From positions 32,545-96,544 of the forward strand of contig PLTZ01000078.1 of the NCBI GenBank assembly GCA_003164715.1: a stretch of DNA of 64,000 nucleotides, written 5' to 3'. Numbering within the stretch: the stretch's first letter is position 1; each line of letters opens with the position of its first letter. This stretch comes from Opitutaceae bacterium. GTDB lineage: Bacteria; Verrucomicrobiota; Verrucomicrobiia; Opitutales; Opitutaceae. The position numbers were made by a program, and so were the translations under genes. This document shows, in pieces, positions 9,548 through 18,255 of this stretch. Below the pieces are notes generated by a model that was not told the origin of the DNA, did no database searches, and saw nothing but the letters and a program-made list of their open reading frames with translations.

Positions 9548-9951
9548 GCTTTCTGGTGGCCCGTGCCGGGCATGAGGAGGTCCCACTTGTTCCCGTAGAG
9601 GTCCTCGAAGACGGCGACCGTGCCGTACGCCTCGGTCCTCGGCTCCTCGTTGAACCTCACGCCGCGGGACCTCATCCGGCGGTAGTCGCGCCAGAAGTCG
9701 TCCGTGCGCAGGAAGAGGAACACGCGGCCCCCGGCCTGGCGTCCCACGGCCGCCCGCTCCGCCCGGTTCTTTGCCCTGGCCAGCAGCAGGCGCGCACCCC
9801 CCGGGCCCGGCGGCGAAACCACGACCCACCGCTTCCCTGCGCCGAGCGGCGTGTCCTCGACCACGCGAAAGCGGAGCACCCCGGCGTAGAAGCCCAGGGC
9901 CTTGTCGTAGTCCCGCACGAGGACGCAGACGCAGCCGATCGACTGCTTCAT
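9544..9951 (-). CDS. VOC superfamily (glyoxalase/bleomycin resistance-like) protein
   Basis: 135 residues with the paired beta-alpha-beta-beta-beta modules of the vicinal oxygen chelate fold. The first module is VCVLVRDYDKALGFYAGVLRFRVVED; the second ends in AVFEDLYGNKWDLLMP, which supplies a candidate metal-binding acid. It overlaps the DUF1697 gene upstream and the GNAT gene downstream by four bases each, so the three are very likely one transcript. Members range from dioxygenases and isomerases to drug-binding proteins; the reaction is not predictable here. Confidence 0.88.
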   Translation of the reverse strand: MKQSIGCVCVLVRDYDKALGFYAGVLRFRVVEDTPLGAGKRWVVVSPPGPGGARLLLARAKNRAERAAVGRQAGGRVFLFLRTDDFWRDYRRMRSRGVRFNEEPRTEAYGTVAVFEDLYGNKWDLLMPGTGHQKA

Positions 9952-10505
9952 GCCCCGGGCGCCTCCCCGCGGGCCATCCGCTCAAGCGCAGTCACGGTCT
10001 GCCAGTTCCGGGTCGTTGCGCGGGCGGAGAGCTTCCGCTCGAAGAAGGTGTTGTTGATCCTCGTGACTCCGTATCCCAGCGGACAATACAAATAGACGAC
10101 GTCCCCCGCCACGCCCGCCGCCTCGCCCCGCGCTAGCGGAAGCTCGACCCCATCGAGCGAGGGCGTGGCGCCCGGCCGGACGAGGAACGTAACGTGGAGG
10201 AACCTGGGATCGATCCCGGGCCGGCCGAGGAACGGGTTCGCCCCGGCCACGGCCGTCATCGCTTTCGCGGAGAGGACCGCGGCGGCCACGTCGTAGCCGC
10301 AGTCGCGCAGGATCCTGCGCTCGAGCGCGGGTCCGTGTCGGTCGGCGCCCGAGGCCGCCGCCTCGAAGACCGCGTTGCCGCTCTGCAGGTAGGTGCGGAC
10401 GTTTCGGAAGCCCAAGGCCTCGTGGAGGGCCCTGAGCTTGTCCATCCTCAGCGGCCGGCTTCCCGCGACATTGATCCCGCGCATCATCGACACAAAGGTG
10501 GCCAT
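9948..10505 (-). CDS. DUF1697 family protein
   Basis: 185 residues. The start was placed at the ATG giving MATFVSMMRGINVAGSRPLRM, since DUF1697 proteins begin with this type of strand and the MRGINVGG-like motif. Further hallmarks are VRTYLQSGNAVFEA and the C-terminal NTFFERKLSARATTRNWQTV. The frame is open to 10679, but the extra upstream residues do not match the family. The biochemical function of DUF1697 is not known. First gene of the four-gene leftward operon ending at 8390. Confidence 0.9.
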   Translation of the reverse strand: MATFVSMMRGINVAGSRPLRMDKLRALHEALGFRNVRTYLQSGNAVFEAAASGADRHGPALERRILRDCGYDVAAAVLSAKAMTAVAGANPFLGRPGIDPRFLHVTFLVRPGATPSLDGVELPLARGEAAGVAGDVVYLYCPLGYGVTRINNTFFERKLSARATTRNWQTVTALERMARGEAPGA

Positions 10506-10667
10506 GGCGTGGCGCGATTGAGGCGAAAAGCCCCCCGTCCGGCGAGGCCCAACCGCCAGCGATGGGCCCTGCCTGGTTGCGGGTTGAGGAAGTGCGGCGA
10601 ACGGCCCTGCGCCCCGCGTCCGCGCTATGACACGATTCCCCTTGGAGGGACTTGTAATACACCGTCT

Positions 10668-10673
10668 TATTAT
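10668..10673 (+). promoter_or_regulatory. Possible -10 element of the cys operon
   Basis: TATTAT in the short AT-rich stretch between the divergent DUF1697 gene and the leader ORF. No good -35 hexamer is found at the standard spacing, so this is a weak call. Confidence 0.3.
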
Positions 10674-10695
10674 GCACATTAACCCTCCGCTCTTG

Positions 10696-10767
10696 ATGAA
10701 ACTGGCCTACGCCATGGCAAAAGCAGCCGACGCACCCTGCGTTTGTGATTGCTGCTGCCCATTTTAG
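10696..10767 (+). CDS. Candidate polycysteine leader peptide of the sulfate assimilation operon
   Basis: A 23-codon frame starting MKLAYAMAKA and ending CVCDCCCPF, so five of its last nine residues are cysteine. It stops with TAG at 10765-10767, three bases before the cysH ATG. Alternative in-frame starts are ATG 10672 and ATG 10714. No clear Shine-Dalgarno site precedes cysH, as the bases there are the Cys codons themselves, so cysH translation may be coupled to this frame. Within it, ACGCA (10730-10734) and TGCGT (10738-10742) can form a hairpin, and AGCAGC (10722-10727) can pair with the GCTGCT made by the Cys codons (10751-10756). Polycysteine leader ORFs acting as cysteine-responsive attenuators are described in mycobacteria; the role here is inference. 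Confidence 0.62.
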   Translation: MKLAYAMAKAADAPCVCDCCCPF

Positions 10768-10770
10768 ATA

Positions 10771-11493
10771 ATGCCGACTGCGGAAATCCTCTCTGCCGCG
10801 GTTGATCCAGCCGCGGTGGACCGGAGGCTATCCGGGCTGCCGGCCGGCGAACGAATCGCCTGGGCCTTCGCACAGTTCGGGGACGCGCTCGTCCTCAGCA
10901 CGAGCTTCGGGGCCCAGGCCGCCGTGATGCTCCACCTGGCGACGCGGATCGCTCCGAACATACCGGTCGTGTTCGTCGACACCGGCTACCTCTTCCCGGA
11001 GACCTACGCCTTCGCCGACCAGCTCACCGCGAGACTGAAGATCAATCTCAAGGTGTACCGGGCGGTCGAGTCGCCGGCCTGGATCGAGGCCCGCCACGGG
11101 AGGCTCTGGGAGAAGGGGGCGGAGGGCCTGTCCGCCTACAACCAGATCACGAAGGTTGAGCCGATGCAGCGGGCGCTTTCCGAGCTCGGGGCGCGCGCGT
11201 GGCTCGCCGGGTTGAGGCGGGTGCAGTCGAGCACGCGCGAGCACCTCCCCGTCGCCGCCAGCCAGGACGGGCGCACCAAGCTCCATCCGATCGTGGACTG
11301 GACGGACCGCGATGTGCACCGGTACCTGACCGAAAACGACCTGCCCTATCACCCGCTCTGGGAGAAGGGCTACGTCTCGATCGGCGACATCCACACGACC
11401 CGGCCGCTCACGGCGGAGATGACGCCCGAAGAGACCCGCTTCTTCGGCATCAGGCGTGAATGCGGGCTACACGACCCCGCCGCGAACATCTGA
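10771..11493 (+). CDS. cysH: Phosphoadenylyl-sulfate (PAPS) reductase
   Basis: 240 residues. Reduces PAPS to sulfite with thioredoxin or glutaredoxin in assimilatory sulfate reduction. The PP-loop is LSTSFGAQAAVML (about 40-52), followed by VVFVDTGYLFPETY. The catalytic cysteine lies in the C-terminal RRECGLH motif. The two CC pairs that hold a 4Fe-4S cluster in APS-type reductases are absent, which fits a PAPS-type enzyme and the CysC kinase domain encoded two genes downstream. First main gene of the operon; the start sits three bases after a Cys-rich leader ORF and lacks a visible ribosome binding site. Confidence 0.93.
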   Translation: MPTAEILSAAVDPAAVDRRLSGLPAGERIAWAFAQFGDALVLSTSFGAQAAVMLHLATRIAPNIPVVFVDTGYLFPETYAFADQLTARLKINLKVYRAVESPAWIEARHGRLWEKGAEGLSAYNQITKVEPMQRALSELGARAWLAGLRRVQSSTREHLPVAASQDGRTKLHPIVDWTDRDVHRYLTENDLPYHPLWEKGYVSIGDIHTTRPLTAEMTPEETRFFGIRRECGLHDPAANI

Positions 11494-11506
11494 AGAGGCC
11501 TCCGCG

Positions 11507-12310
11507 ATGACCCACCTAGACGAACTCGAGTCCCAGAGCATCTACCTCATGCGCGAGGCCTACCACGCCTTCAAGAAGCCCGCGATGCTCTGGTCCATGG
11601 GCAAGGACTCGAACGTGCTCCTGTGGCTCGCGAAGAAGGCGTTCTGCGGCCACATCCCGCTGCCGGTCGTCCACATCGACACGACGTACGAGTTCCCCGA
11701 GATGCTCGAATTCCGCGCATGGGCGCAGAAGCATTACGGCTTCGAACTCACGGTCTGGACCAACTTCGAGGCGCGCGCGCGCGGGATAGGCTACGAGACG
11801 ACGGACCCGGTCACGGTGACCCACGAGTTGAAGACGGTGGCGCTCCAGCAGTGCCTGGCCGCCAACGGCTATGACGCGCTCATCACGGGCATAAGGCGCG
11901 ACGAGGACTCGACCCGCGCCAAGGAGCGCTACTTCTCGCCGCGCAACGCGGAGTTCGAGTGGGACTACAAGGACCAGCCGCCCGAGTTCTGGAACCACTT
12001 CACGACCGAGTCGGGCCCGGGCGAGCACGTGCGCGTGCAGCCTCTCCTCGACTGGACCGAGATCGACATCTGGCGCTACCTCGACCGCGAGAAGGTGCCG
12101 CTGCCGGGAATGTACTTCTCGCGCAACGGGCAGCGCTACCGCTCGCTCGGGTGCATGCCGATCTCGAAGCCCGTCAAGAGCGACGCCAGGACGATCGACG
12201 CCATCATCGAGGAGCTGAAGGTGACGAAGGTGTCCGAGCGCGCCGGACGCGCGCAGGACCACCACGAGCGCAACGCCATGCAGAAGCTCCGGGCCAAGGG
12301 CTTCATGTGA
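11507..12310 (+). CDS. cysD: Sulfate adenylyltransferase subunit 2
   Basis: 267 residues from the ATG at 11507, preceded by a purine-rich GAAGAGG and 13 bases after cysH; an in-frame ATG at 11456 lies inside cysH and is less likely. CysD forms APS from ATP and sulfate, with the CysN GTPase. The PP-loop is SMGKDSNVLLWL, followed by VVHIDTTYEFPEM, GIRRDEDSTRAKERYFS and the C-terminal ERAGRAQDHHERNAMQKLRAKGF, all strongly conserved in CysD. Confidence 0.95.
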   Translation: MTHLDELESQSIYLMREAYHAFKKPAMLWSMGKDSNVLLWLAKKAFCGHIPLPVVHIDTTYEFPEMLEFRAWAQKHYGFELTVWTNFEARARGIGYETTDPVTVTHELKTVALQQCLAANGYDALITGIRRDEDSTRAKERYFSPRNAEFEWDYKDQPPEFWNHFTTESGPGEHVRVQPLLDWTEIDIWRYLDREKVPLPGMYFSRNGQRYRSLGCMPISKPVKSDARTIDAIIEELKVTKVSERAGRAQDHHERNAMQKLRAKGFM

Positions 12311-12318
12311 CTTCAAGG

Positions 12319-14268
12319 ATGAACGCACCTCCGGACACCGCCCCCACGCCCAAGGCCGCAGCACCCGGGGCGCCCGCCGCCCCCGCAGCCCGGCCGTCGC
12401 AGTCGGACCACCTCCAGCTGGTCGTCGTGGGCCACGTCGACCACGGGAAGTCGACGCTCATCGGCAGGCTTCTCTTCGACACCCATTCCGTGCCCGACGG
12501 GAAGGCGGAGCGGATCGAGGCCGCCTGCAAGGCCGAGGGGATGGAGTTCGAGTACGCGTTCCTCCTGGACGCGCTCCTCGAGGAGCAGGCGCAGAACATC
12601 ACGATGGACACGACCCGGGTGCCCTTCCGCACCGAGCGCCGACCGTTCACGATCATCGACGCCCCAGGCCACAAGGAATTCCTGAAGAACATGATCACCG
12701 GGGCCGCGAGCGCCGACGCCGCGGTGCTGCTCGTCGACGCGCAGGAGGGGCTGCGCGAGCAGACCCGCCGGCACTGCTTCCTGCTCTCGCTGCTCGGGCT
12801 GCGGCAGATCGTCGTGGCCGTCAATAAGATGGACCTGGTCGACTACCGCCCGGACGTCTTCGACGCGATCCGCACCGAGCTCTCCGAGTTCCTCGCCAAG
12901 CTGGGCATCGAGCCGGCGCACTTCATCCCGATTTCGGCCAAGCACGGCGAGGGGCTGCTCCGGGGCAGCGGCCGGATGGCCTGGTACCGCGGGCCGACGC
13001 TGCTCGACGTCCTCGAGAGGTTCCGGGCCAATCCCCCGGCCTCGGGAGGACCGCTGCGGCTTTCCGTCCAAGACGTCTACCGCTTCGACTCCCGCCGGAT
13101 CATCGCCGGGCTCATCGAGTCAGGCAGCGTCTCGGTCGGGGACGCGATCGAGTTCGTGCCCGGCGGCAAGCGAAGCCGGGTCAGGTCGATCGAGACCTGG
13201 CCCCAGTCGGACCCGCCCCGGGCCGGCCCCGTCGGCTCCGGCAGCGAGGTTGCGCTCACGCTCGAGGACGAGCTGTTCGTCGAGCGCGGCCAGATCGGCG
13301 CCCCGCTCGGCGACAAGCCCTATGAGGCCCGCACGTTCACGGCGCGGGTCTTCTGGATACACGACACGCCGCTGCGTTCGGGGGAGTTGATCCCGCTCAA
13401 GCTCGGGACGCAGCAGGCCGAGGCCCGCGTGCTCGGCATCCAGCGCACGCTGGACGCCGTGACGCTCGAGAGCGGCACCGGCACGACGGGCGAGGTCAAG
13501 GTGCATGAGGTGGCGGAGATCCGCCTTCGCGTCCGCAAGCCGATCGCCTTCGACGTCGGCGGAAAGGTGCCGGCGCTCGGCCGCTTCGTCCTGATGCGGG
13601 GCCGCCGGATCGGCGGGGGCGGCGTCATTGACTCCGTTGTCGACGAGCCGACGGCCACGCTGGGCAAGGGCCCCGTGAGCCGCGCCGCCATCCTCGGGCA
13701 CCGGGGCTGCATCATCTGGATGACGGGGCTCTCGGGCTCCGGGAAGTCGACGCTCGCCCAGGCCCTGGAGCAGCGCCTCCTGACTTCGGGCATCCTGTCC
13801 GCCGTCCTGGACGGCGACGTGCTGCGCACGGGGCTCAGCCGCAACCTCGGCTTCACGCCGGATGACCGCAGCGAGAACCTTCGCCGGGCGACCGAGCTGG
13901 CGATCCACCTCGCCGACGCCGGCGTCGTGGTCATCGCGGCGCTCATCTCGCCGTACCGCCTGGACCGGGCCATGGCCGCCGAGCGGGCCAAGGAGAAGGG
14001 AATCCCGTTCGCCGAGATCTACATCAACGCCCCCCTCGCCGAGTGCGAGCGGCGCGACCCAAAGCAGCTCTACAGGAAGGCGCGCGCCGGCCAGATCCTG
14101 CAGTTCACCGGGATCGATTCCCCCTACGAGGCCCCGCTTGCTCCCGACCTCGAGCTGAGGACGGACCGGGAATCCGTGGGCGATTCGATCGAAAAGCTGA
14201 CGCAGGCGGCGCTGAGCCTCGCCCGGCCCCAGGAGCAGGCCCTGGACGGAGCCGGTGCCGACATATGA
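12319..14268 (+). CDS. cysNC: Bifunctional sulfate adenylyltransferase subunit 1 / adenylylsulfate kinase
   Basis: 649 residues from ATG 12319. The CysN part is an EF-Tu-like GTPase: P-loop GHVDHGKST at about 38-46, DAPGH switch, NKMD base-recognition motif, then beta-barrel domains. From about residue 470 a CysC APS kinase domain follows, with P-loop MTGLSGSGKST and the DGDVLRTGLSRNLGF segment. The fusion (NodQ type) makes APS and phosphorylates it to PAPS, matching the PAPS-type CysH upstream. The first 30 residues are rich in Pro and Ala and are probably disordered. Eight bases separate it from cysD; its stop overlaps the next start (ATGA). Confidence 0.95.
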   Translation: MNAPPDTAPTPKAAAPGAPAAPAARPSQSDHLQLVVVGHVDHGKSTLIGRLLFDTHSVPDGKAERIEAACKAEGMEFEYAFLLDALLEEQAQNITMDTTRVPFRTERRPFTIIDAPGHKEFLKNMITGAASADAAVLLVDAQEGLREQTRRHCFLLSLLGLRQIVVAVNKMDLVDYRPDVFDAIRTELSEFLAKLGIEPAHFIPISAKHGEGLLRGSGRMAWYRGPTLLDVLERFRANPPASGGPLRLSVQDVYRFDSRRIIAGLIESGSVSVGDAIEFVPGGKRSRVRSIETWPQSDPPRAGPVGSGSEVALTLEDELFVERGQIGAPLGDKPYEARTFTARVFWIHDTPLRSGELIPLKLGTQQAEARVLGIQRTLDAVTLESGTGTTGEVKVHEVAEIRLRVRKPIAFDVGGKVPALGRFVLMRGRRIGGGGVIDSVVDEPTATLGKGPVSRAAILGHRGCIIWMTGLSGSGKSTLAQALEQRLLTSGILSAVLDGDVLRTGLSRNLGFTPDDRSENLRRATELAIHLADAGVVVIAALISPYRLDRAMAAERAKEKGIPFAEIYINAPLAECERRDPKQLYRKARAGQILQFTGIDSPYEAPLAPDLELRTDRESVGDSIEKLTQAALSLARPQEQALDGAGADI

Positions 14269-15038
14269 ACCCCGGAACGGTATATCTGGTCGGCGCGGGG
14301 CCCGGGGACCCGGAGCTCATCACGCTCAAGGCGCGCCGCGTCCTCGCCGAGGCCGACGCCGTGGTGTACGACCACCTGGTCGACGCGGCGCTCCTCGAAC
14401 TCGCGCCGCCGGGATGCGAGCGTATCTTCGCCGGCAAGAAGGGCGGCCAGGTCTGCCGGCCCCAGGACGAGATCGACGGGATGCTCGTGCGGCTGGCCCT
14501 CGAGGGGAAGAGCGTCGTCCGCCTGAAGGGCGGGGACCCCTTCATCTTCGGACGGGGCGGCGAGGAGGCGTCCGCGCTTGCGGCCGCGGGAATCCCCTTT
14601 GAGATCGTGCCCGGGGTCACCGCGGCGCTCGCCGCGGCCGCCTACGCGGGCATCCCCCTCACCCACCGGCTGCACAGCTCCGCCGTCGTGTTCCTGACCG
14701 GCCACGAGGACCCGGCCAAGGCGGACGCGACAGTGCATTGGGAGGACTACGCCCGACTGAAGGCCACGCTCTGCGTCTACATGGGCGTAAGGAAACTGCC
14801 GGTGATCGCCCGCCGCCTCGAGGCCGGCGGCATGGCGCCGTCGACCCCGGCTGCGATCGTGGAGTCGGCCACCACCGAGGCCCACCGGAGGATCCTCGGG
14901 ACCCTGGGGACGATAGCCAATCTCGCCGCCCGCGAGGACGTCCAGGCGCCCGCGCTGCTCATCATCGGCGAGGTCGCGGCCTTCGCCGAGTCGCTCTCCT
15001 GGTTCGAAAACGCAGCGCGCCTCTCCGCGGCACGATGA
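14265..15038 (+). CDS. cobA: Uroporphyrinogen-III C-methyltransferase
   Basis: 257 residues starting in the ATGA overlap with cysNC. It makes precorrin-2 from uroporphyrinogen III using two SAM, the first step to siroheme. Signatures: VYLVGAGPGDPELITLKARRVL at the N-terminus, YDHLV, VRLKGGDPFIFGRGGEE at about 85-101, and VPGVTAALAAAAYAGIPLTHR. It lacks the N-terminal dehydrogenase/ferrochelatase module of full CysG, so the oxidation of precorrin-2 must come from another locus. Its place in the operon shows it supplies siroheme to the sulfite reductase two genes on. Confidence 0.93.
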   Translation: MNPGTVYLVGAGPGDPELITLKARRVLAEADAVVYDHLVDAALLELAPPGCERIFAGKKGGQVCRPQDEIDGMLVRLALEGKSVVRLKGGDPFIFGRGGEEASALAAAGIPFEIVPGVTAALAAAAYAGIPLTHRLHSSAVVFLTGHEDPAKADATVHWEDYARLKATLCVYMGVRKLPVIARRLEAGGMAPSTPAAIVESATTEAHRRILGTLGTIANLAAREDVQAPALLIIGEVAAFAESLSWFENAARLSAAR

Positions 15039-15856
15039 AGACCGCCCTCATCGACAACGGATCGCTCGAGCCCGCGGCCCACGCCTGCCTGCGGGCGGCG
15101 GCGGCGGCCATCGGCGCGCGGGCGGGAACCCGCGTCGACGCGGTCTCGTGGAGGCACAGCGGCCGCATTCCGGCCGTCGCACTGGAAGGAGGCCCGGCAT
15201 GGACGCTCGCGCGCTGGATCCGCGCCCGGGTGGCGGCGGGAGAGCGCGAGTACCTTTTCATCCCGTTCTTCATCAGCCCGCAGGGCACGATCGGCAGCTC
15301 GATTCGCCGGGATCTTGACCGCCTGCGGGAGACCGAGGGGGGCTTCGACTATGCGTTCACGGAGGGGCTCCCCACGGACTCGGCCCTGCCGGCGATCGTC
15401 GCAGACCGCATCCGGGAGTCGGCGTCGCGCCTCGGGCTACCGAGGCCCCCGGTCGTCGTGGTCGACCACGGCGGGCCGTCGCCCGCCTCCGCCGAGGTAC
15501 GCAACCAGGTCGCGGACCGCGTCCGCGCCGAGCTTGGCGGCGCGATCGGCCCCCTCCTCGCGACCTCGATGGAATCCCCGGACGGCCCGGACTTCGCCTT
15601 CAACCGCCCGCTCCTCTGCGAGGCGCTCGCGCGGCCCGGGTTCGACTCGGGCGACGTCTTGATCGCCCCGCTCTTCCTCTCGCCCGGCCGGCACGCGGGG
15701 CCCGGGGGCGACCTCGTGCGGATCGCCCGCGGGGCCGAGGTGCGCGCGCCGCGGCTTCGCTGCCATTTCACCGATCTAGTGGGGTCGCACCCCCTCGCCC
15801 TTGAGACCCTCGCTGGCTCCCTTTCCCGGGTGCTGCGCGTCGCCACCCAGCCATGA
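15035..15856 (+). CDS. CbiX/SirB-like sirohydrochlorin chelatase
   Basis: 273 residues, start overlapping cobA by four bases. The sequence carries two chelatase-like halves: the N-terminal half begins TALIDNGSLEPAAH, and the second half begins VVVVDHGGPSPASAEVRNQVADRV. The usual metal-binding histidine of class II chelatases is seen only in the second half (DHGG), whereas the first has DNGS. Its position between cobA and cysI implies that it inserts iron into sirohydrochlorin to make siroheme. The metal specificity is inferred from context only. Confidence 0.82.
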   Translation: MKTALIDNGSLEPAAHACLRAAAAAIGARAGTRVDAVSWRHSGRIPAVALEGGPAWTLARWIRARVAAGEREYLFIPFFISPQGTIGSSIRRDLDRLRETEGGFDYAFTEGLPTDSALPAIVADRIRESASRLGLPRPPVVVVDHGGPSPASAEVRNQVADRVRAELGGAIGPLLATSMESPDGPDFAFNRPLLCEALARPGFDSGDVLIAPLFLSPGRHAGPGGDLVRIARGAEVRAPRLRCHFTDLVGSHPLALETLAGSLSRVLRVATQP

Positions 15857-17589
15857 GCAACGAACCCCAGACCGCGTCGCCGCCGCTCCACAAGAACGAG
15901 CAGATCAAGGCTGAGAGCCGTTTCCTGAGGGGCCACATCCGCGAGGACCTCGAGGACCCGTCGTCCGGGACTATTTCTGAAGACAGCGCCCAGCTCACCA
16001 AGTTTCACGGGGTCTATCCGCAGGACGACCGCGACCAGAGGGTCCAGCGGCGCCGGGAGGGCAAGGATAAGGCCTACATCTTCATGGCGAGGGTGCGCGT
16101 GCCCGGAGGAGTCTGCACGCCCCAGCAGTGGCTCGCGATGGATGCGGTCTCGGACGCTTACGGGAACGGGACGCTCAAGATCACGAACCGCCAGTCCTTC
16201 CAGCTCCACGGGGTCATCAAGAGCAACCTGCGCGCGGCGATCCGCGAGGTGAACCGCGCCCTCCTCGACACGCTCGCCGCGTGCGGCGACGTGAACCGCA
16301 ACGTGATGTGCAACCCCAACCCGCACCTCTCCGCGCTCCACGCCGAGACGCTCGGGATCGCAAGGGCCGTCGCGGAGCGCCTGCTGCCGCGGACAAGGGC
16401 CTACCACGAGCTCTGGATCGAGGACACCCTTGTCGCCGGGGGCGAGCCCCCCGAGGACGAGGAGCCCCTGTACGGCAGGACGTACCTTCCGAGGAAGTTC
16501 AAGATCGTGTTCGCCGTCCCGCCGAGCAACGACGTGGATGTGTTCGCCCACGACCTCGGCTTCATCGCGATCACGGACGAGGCGGGCCGGCTGGCCGGCT
16601 TCGACGTGACGGTCGGGGGCGGCATGGGAATGACGCACGGCCAGGCCGAGACCTACCCCAGGCTGGCGGACGTGCTCGGGTTCTGCCGCCCCGACCAGGT
16701 GGTCGACGTCGCCGAGAAAATCGTGACGGTGCAGCGCGACTTCGGCGACCGGACCGACCGCAAGCACGCGCGCTTCAAGTACACGGTTGCGGACCGCGGG
16801 CTCGCCTGGATCCGCGCCGAGGTTGAGCGGCGGCTCGGATGGGAGCTCGGCTCGCCCCGGCGCTTCGAGTTCACCGGCACCGGCGACCGCTACGGCTGGA
16901 CGGAGGGCCCGAACGGCGACGCCCATTTCACGCTCTTCATCGAGAACGGCCGCGTGAAGGGGCCTACAAAGACGGCGCTCCGGGAAATCGCGAAGGTCCA
17001 TAAGGGCGATTTCCGGTTGACGCCGAACCAGCACCTCATGATCGCGAGCGTCGCCACGGCGGACAGGCCGCGGATCGGCGCCCTGTTGCGGGAGCACGTC
17101 CTCGACGGCGCGCACCGCGCCTCGGGGCTCCGGCTGAACGCCATGGCCTGCGTCGCCCTGCCCACGTGCGGGCTCGCCCTGGCCGAGAGCGAGCGCTACC
17201 TGCCGGACCTTGTGACGGAGCTCGAGGCGGAGGTCGAGGCGGCGGGACTTCGCGACGACGCGATTGTCATCCGGATGACGGGCTGCCCCAACGGATGCGG
17301 ACGGCCCTTCCTCGCCGAGATCGGCTTCGTCGGCAAGGCGCCGGGAAAATACAACGTCTACCTCGGCGCCGCCTTCAACGGGACCCGGATGAACGCCCTC
17401 TACAAGCCCTCGGTTGCCGCCGCAGAGATCGTGCCGCTTGTGCGACCGATGCTCAGGCGCTACGCCATGGAGCGGATCCCCGGCGAGCGGTTCGGGGACT
17501 TCGCGATCCGCATGGGCTGGGTGACCCCCACCGGGGCGCCCGCGGACTTCCACGCCCAGGTGGCGATAAGCGACACGGCGGATCTTTGA
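15853..17589 (+). CDS. cysI: Sulfite reductase hemoprotein (siroheme, 4Fe-4S)
   Basis: 578 residues, start overlapping the chelatase gene by four bases. Two ferredoxin-like repeats (the first includes LKITNRQSFQLHG, the second FRLTPNQHLMIASV) and the siroheme/4Fe-4S ligands ACVALPTCGLAL and TGCPNGCGRP show the nitrite/sulfite reductase family. Operon context (PAPS reductase, siroheme synthesis) makes sulfite the likely substrate: six-electron reduction to sulfide. No flavoprotein CysJ is encoded nearby, so electrons come from another donor such as ferredoxin or a CysJ elsewhere. A nitrite reductase role is a weaker alternative. Confidence 0.93.
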   Translation: MSNEPQTASPPLHKNEQIKAESRFLRGHIREDLEDPSSGTISEDSAQLTKFHGVYPQDDRDQRVQRRREGKDKAYIFMARVRVPGGVCTPQQWLAMDAVSDAYGNGTLKITNRQSFQLHGVIKSNLRAAIREVNRALLDTLAACGDVNRNVMCNPNPHLSALHAETLGIARAVAERLLPRTRAYHELWIEDTLVAGGEPPEDEEPLYGRTYLPRKFKIVFAVPPSNDVDVFAHDLGFIAITDEAGRLAGFDVTVGGGMGMTHGQAETYPRLADVLGFCRPDQVVDVAEKIVTVQRDFGDRTDRKHARFKYTVADRGLAWIRAEVERRLGWELGSPRRFEFTGTGDRYGWTEGPNGDAHFTLFIENGRVKGPTKTALREIAKVHKGDFRLTPNQHLMIASVATADRPRIGALLREHVLDGAHRASGLRLNAMACVALPTCGLALAESERYLPDLVTELEAEVEAAGLRDDAIVIRMTGCPNGCGRPFLAEIGFVGKAPGKYNVYLGAAFNGTRMNALYKPSVAAAEIVPLVRPMLRRYAMERIPGERFGDFAIRMGWVTPTGAPADFHAQVAISDTADL

Positions 17590-17609
17590 GCGGCCGGATC
17601 CTCCAAATG

Positions 17610-17640
17610 AAACGGGCCGCCTACCCCAGGCGGCCCGTTT
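17610..17640 (+). terminator. Intrinsic terminator-like hairpin after cysI
   Basis: A perfect 12-bp inverted repeat: AAACGGGCCGCC at 17610-17621 and GGCGGCCCGTTT at 17629-17640, with a 7-base loop. The T-tract is short (three T), but the position 20 bases past the last gene of the operon supports termination. It is nearly symmetric and could also act on leftward transcription. Confidence 0.7.
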
Positions 17641-17815
17641 ACTGTGCTGACTTACCCTGTTTTACCCTAAGCGACGTGTTCCAGCTCTGAGTTTGGACAC
17701 ATCCGCTTCAGTCACGGCAGACGGGCCGCCGGGGCAAATGGTTTCACGCGTCCTGCATATAATTCACATTCCATTTACGGATATTGACTTAGGACGCCCG
17801 ATGGCCGCGCGACCG

Positions 17816-18133
17816 TCAGGGCCCTCCCCCGGGTCCGGCGTGGGCCGGCTTCCTCGGTCTCGGCTCGGTCCAGAGCCTCACCAGAAGCTCCGCAAGGTTC
17901 TTCATGCTCGTTCGCTTCAGGCCGTAGGCCCGGGCCGCGGCGACAAAGACCGGGGCCACCGCGCTCCTTTCCTCGTAGTAGCGCCAGAGCTCCGCATCGA
18001 TCCTGGCCACGGCCCCGTGGACCTCGGCCGACGCCGCCACAATGGTCCGAACCTTGTGCTGAAGATGCTGTCTCTCGTCCTTGTGACCTTGAACGTAATC
18101 GTACAGAACCTGCTCGCTCCTGTTGAGACTCAT
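17816..18133 (-). CDS. Small hypothetical protein
   Basis: 105 residues, mostly helical in composition: MSLNRSEQVLYDYVQGHKDERQ at the start, a RYYEERSAVAP segment in the middle and RTSMKNLAELLVRLWTEPRPRKP near the end, then a Gly/Pro tail. The residue make-up (balanced acids and bases, Tyr, Met) is that of a real protein, unlike the Arg/Pro-rich frames around it. I do not recognise the family. Divergent from the coiled-coil gene at 18256, with about 120 bases between them. Confidence 0.6.
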   Translation of the reverse strand: MSLNRSEQVLYDYVQGHKDERQHLQHKVRTIVAASAEVHGAVARIDAELWRYYEERSAVAPVFVAAARAYGLKRTSMKNLAELLVRLWTEPRPRKPAHAGPGGGP

Positions 18134-18255
18134 ACGGGCAACGTGCTGCAGCTATTGTAAAAAACAACCGTAAAACCCACGGCCAGCATGGCATTGCATT
18201 TGCTGTCCATTCGTGGTTAACCTCTTACCCAGTAGACGTAACAATTCCCCAACTC

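Noticed and set aside
15349..17553. Antisense frame of 734 codons across cysI
   Set aside because: Shadow of a clearly identified sulfite reductase gene.
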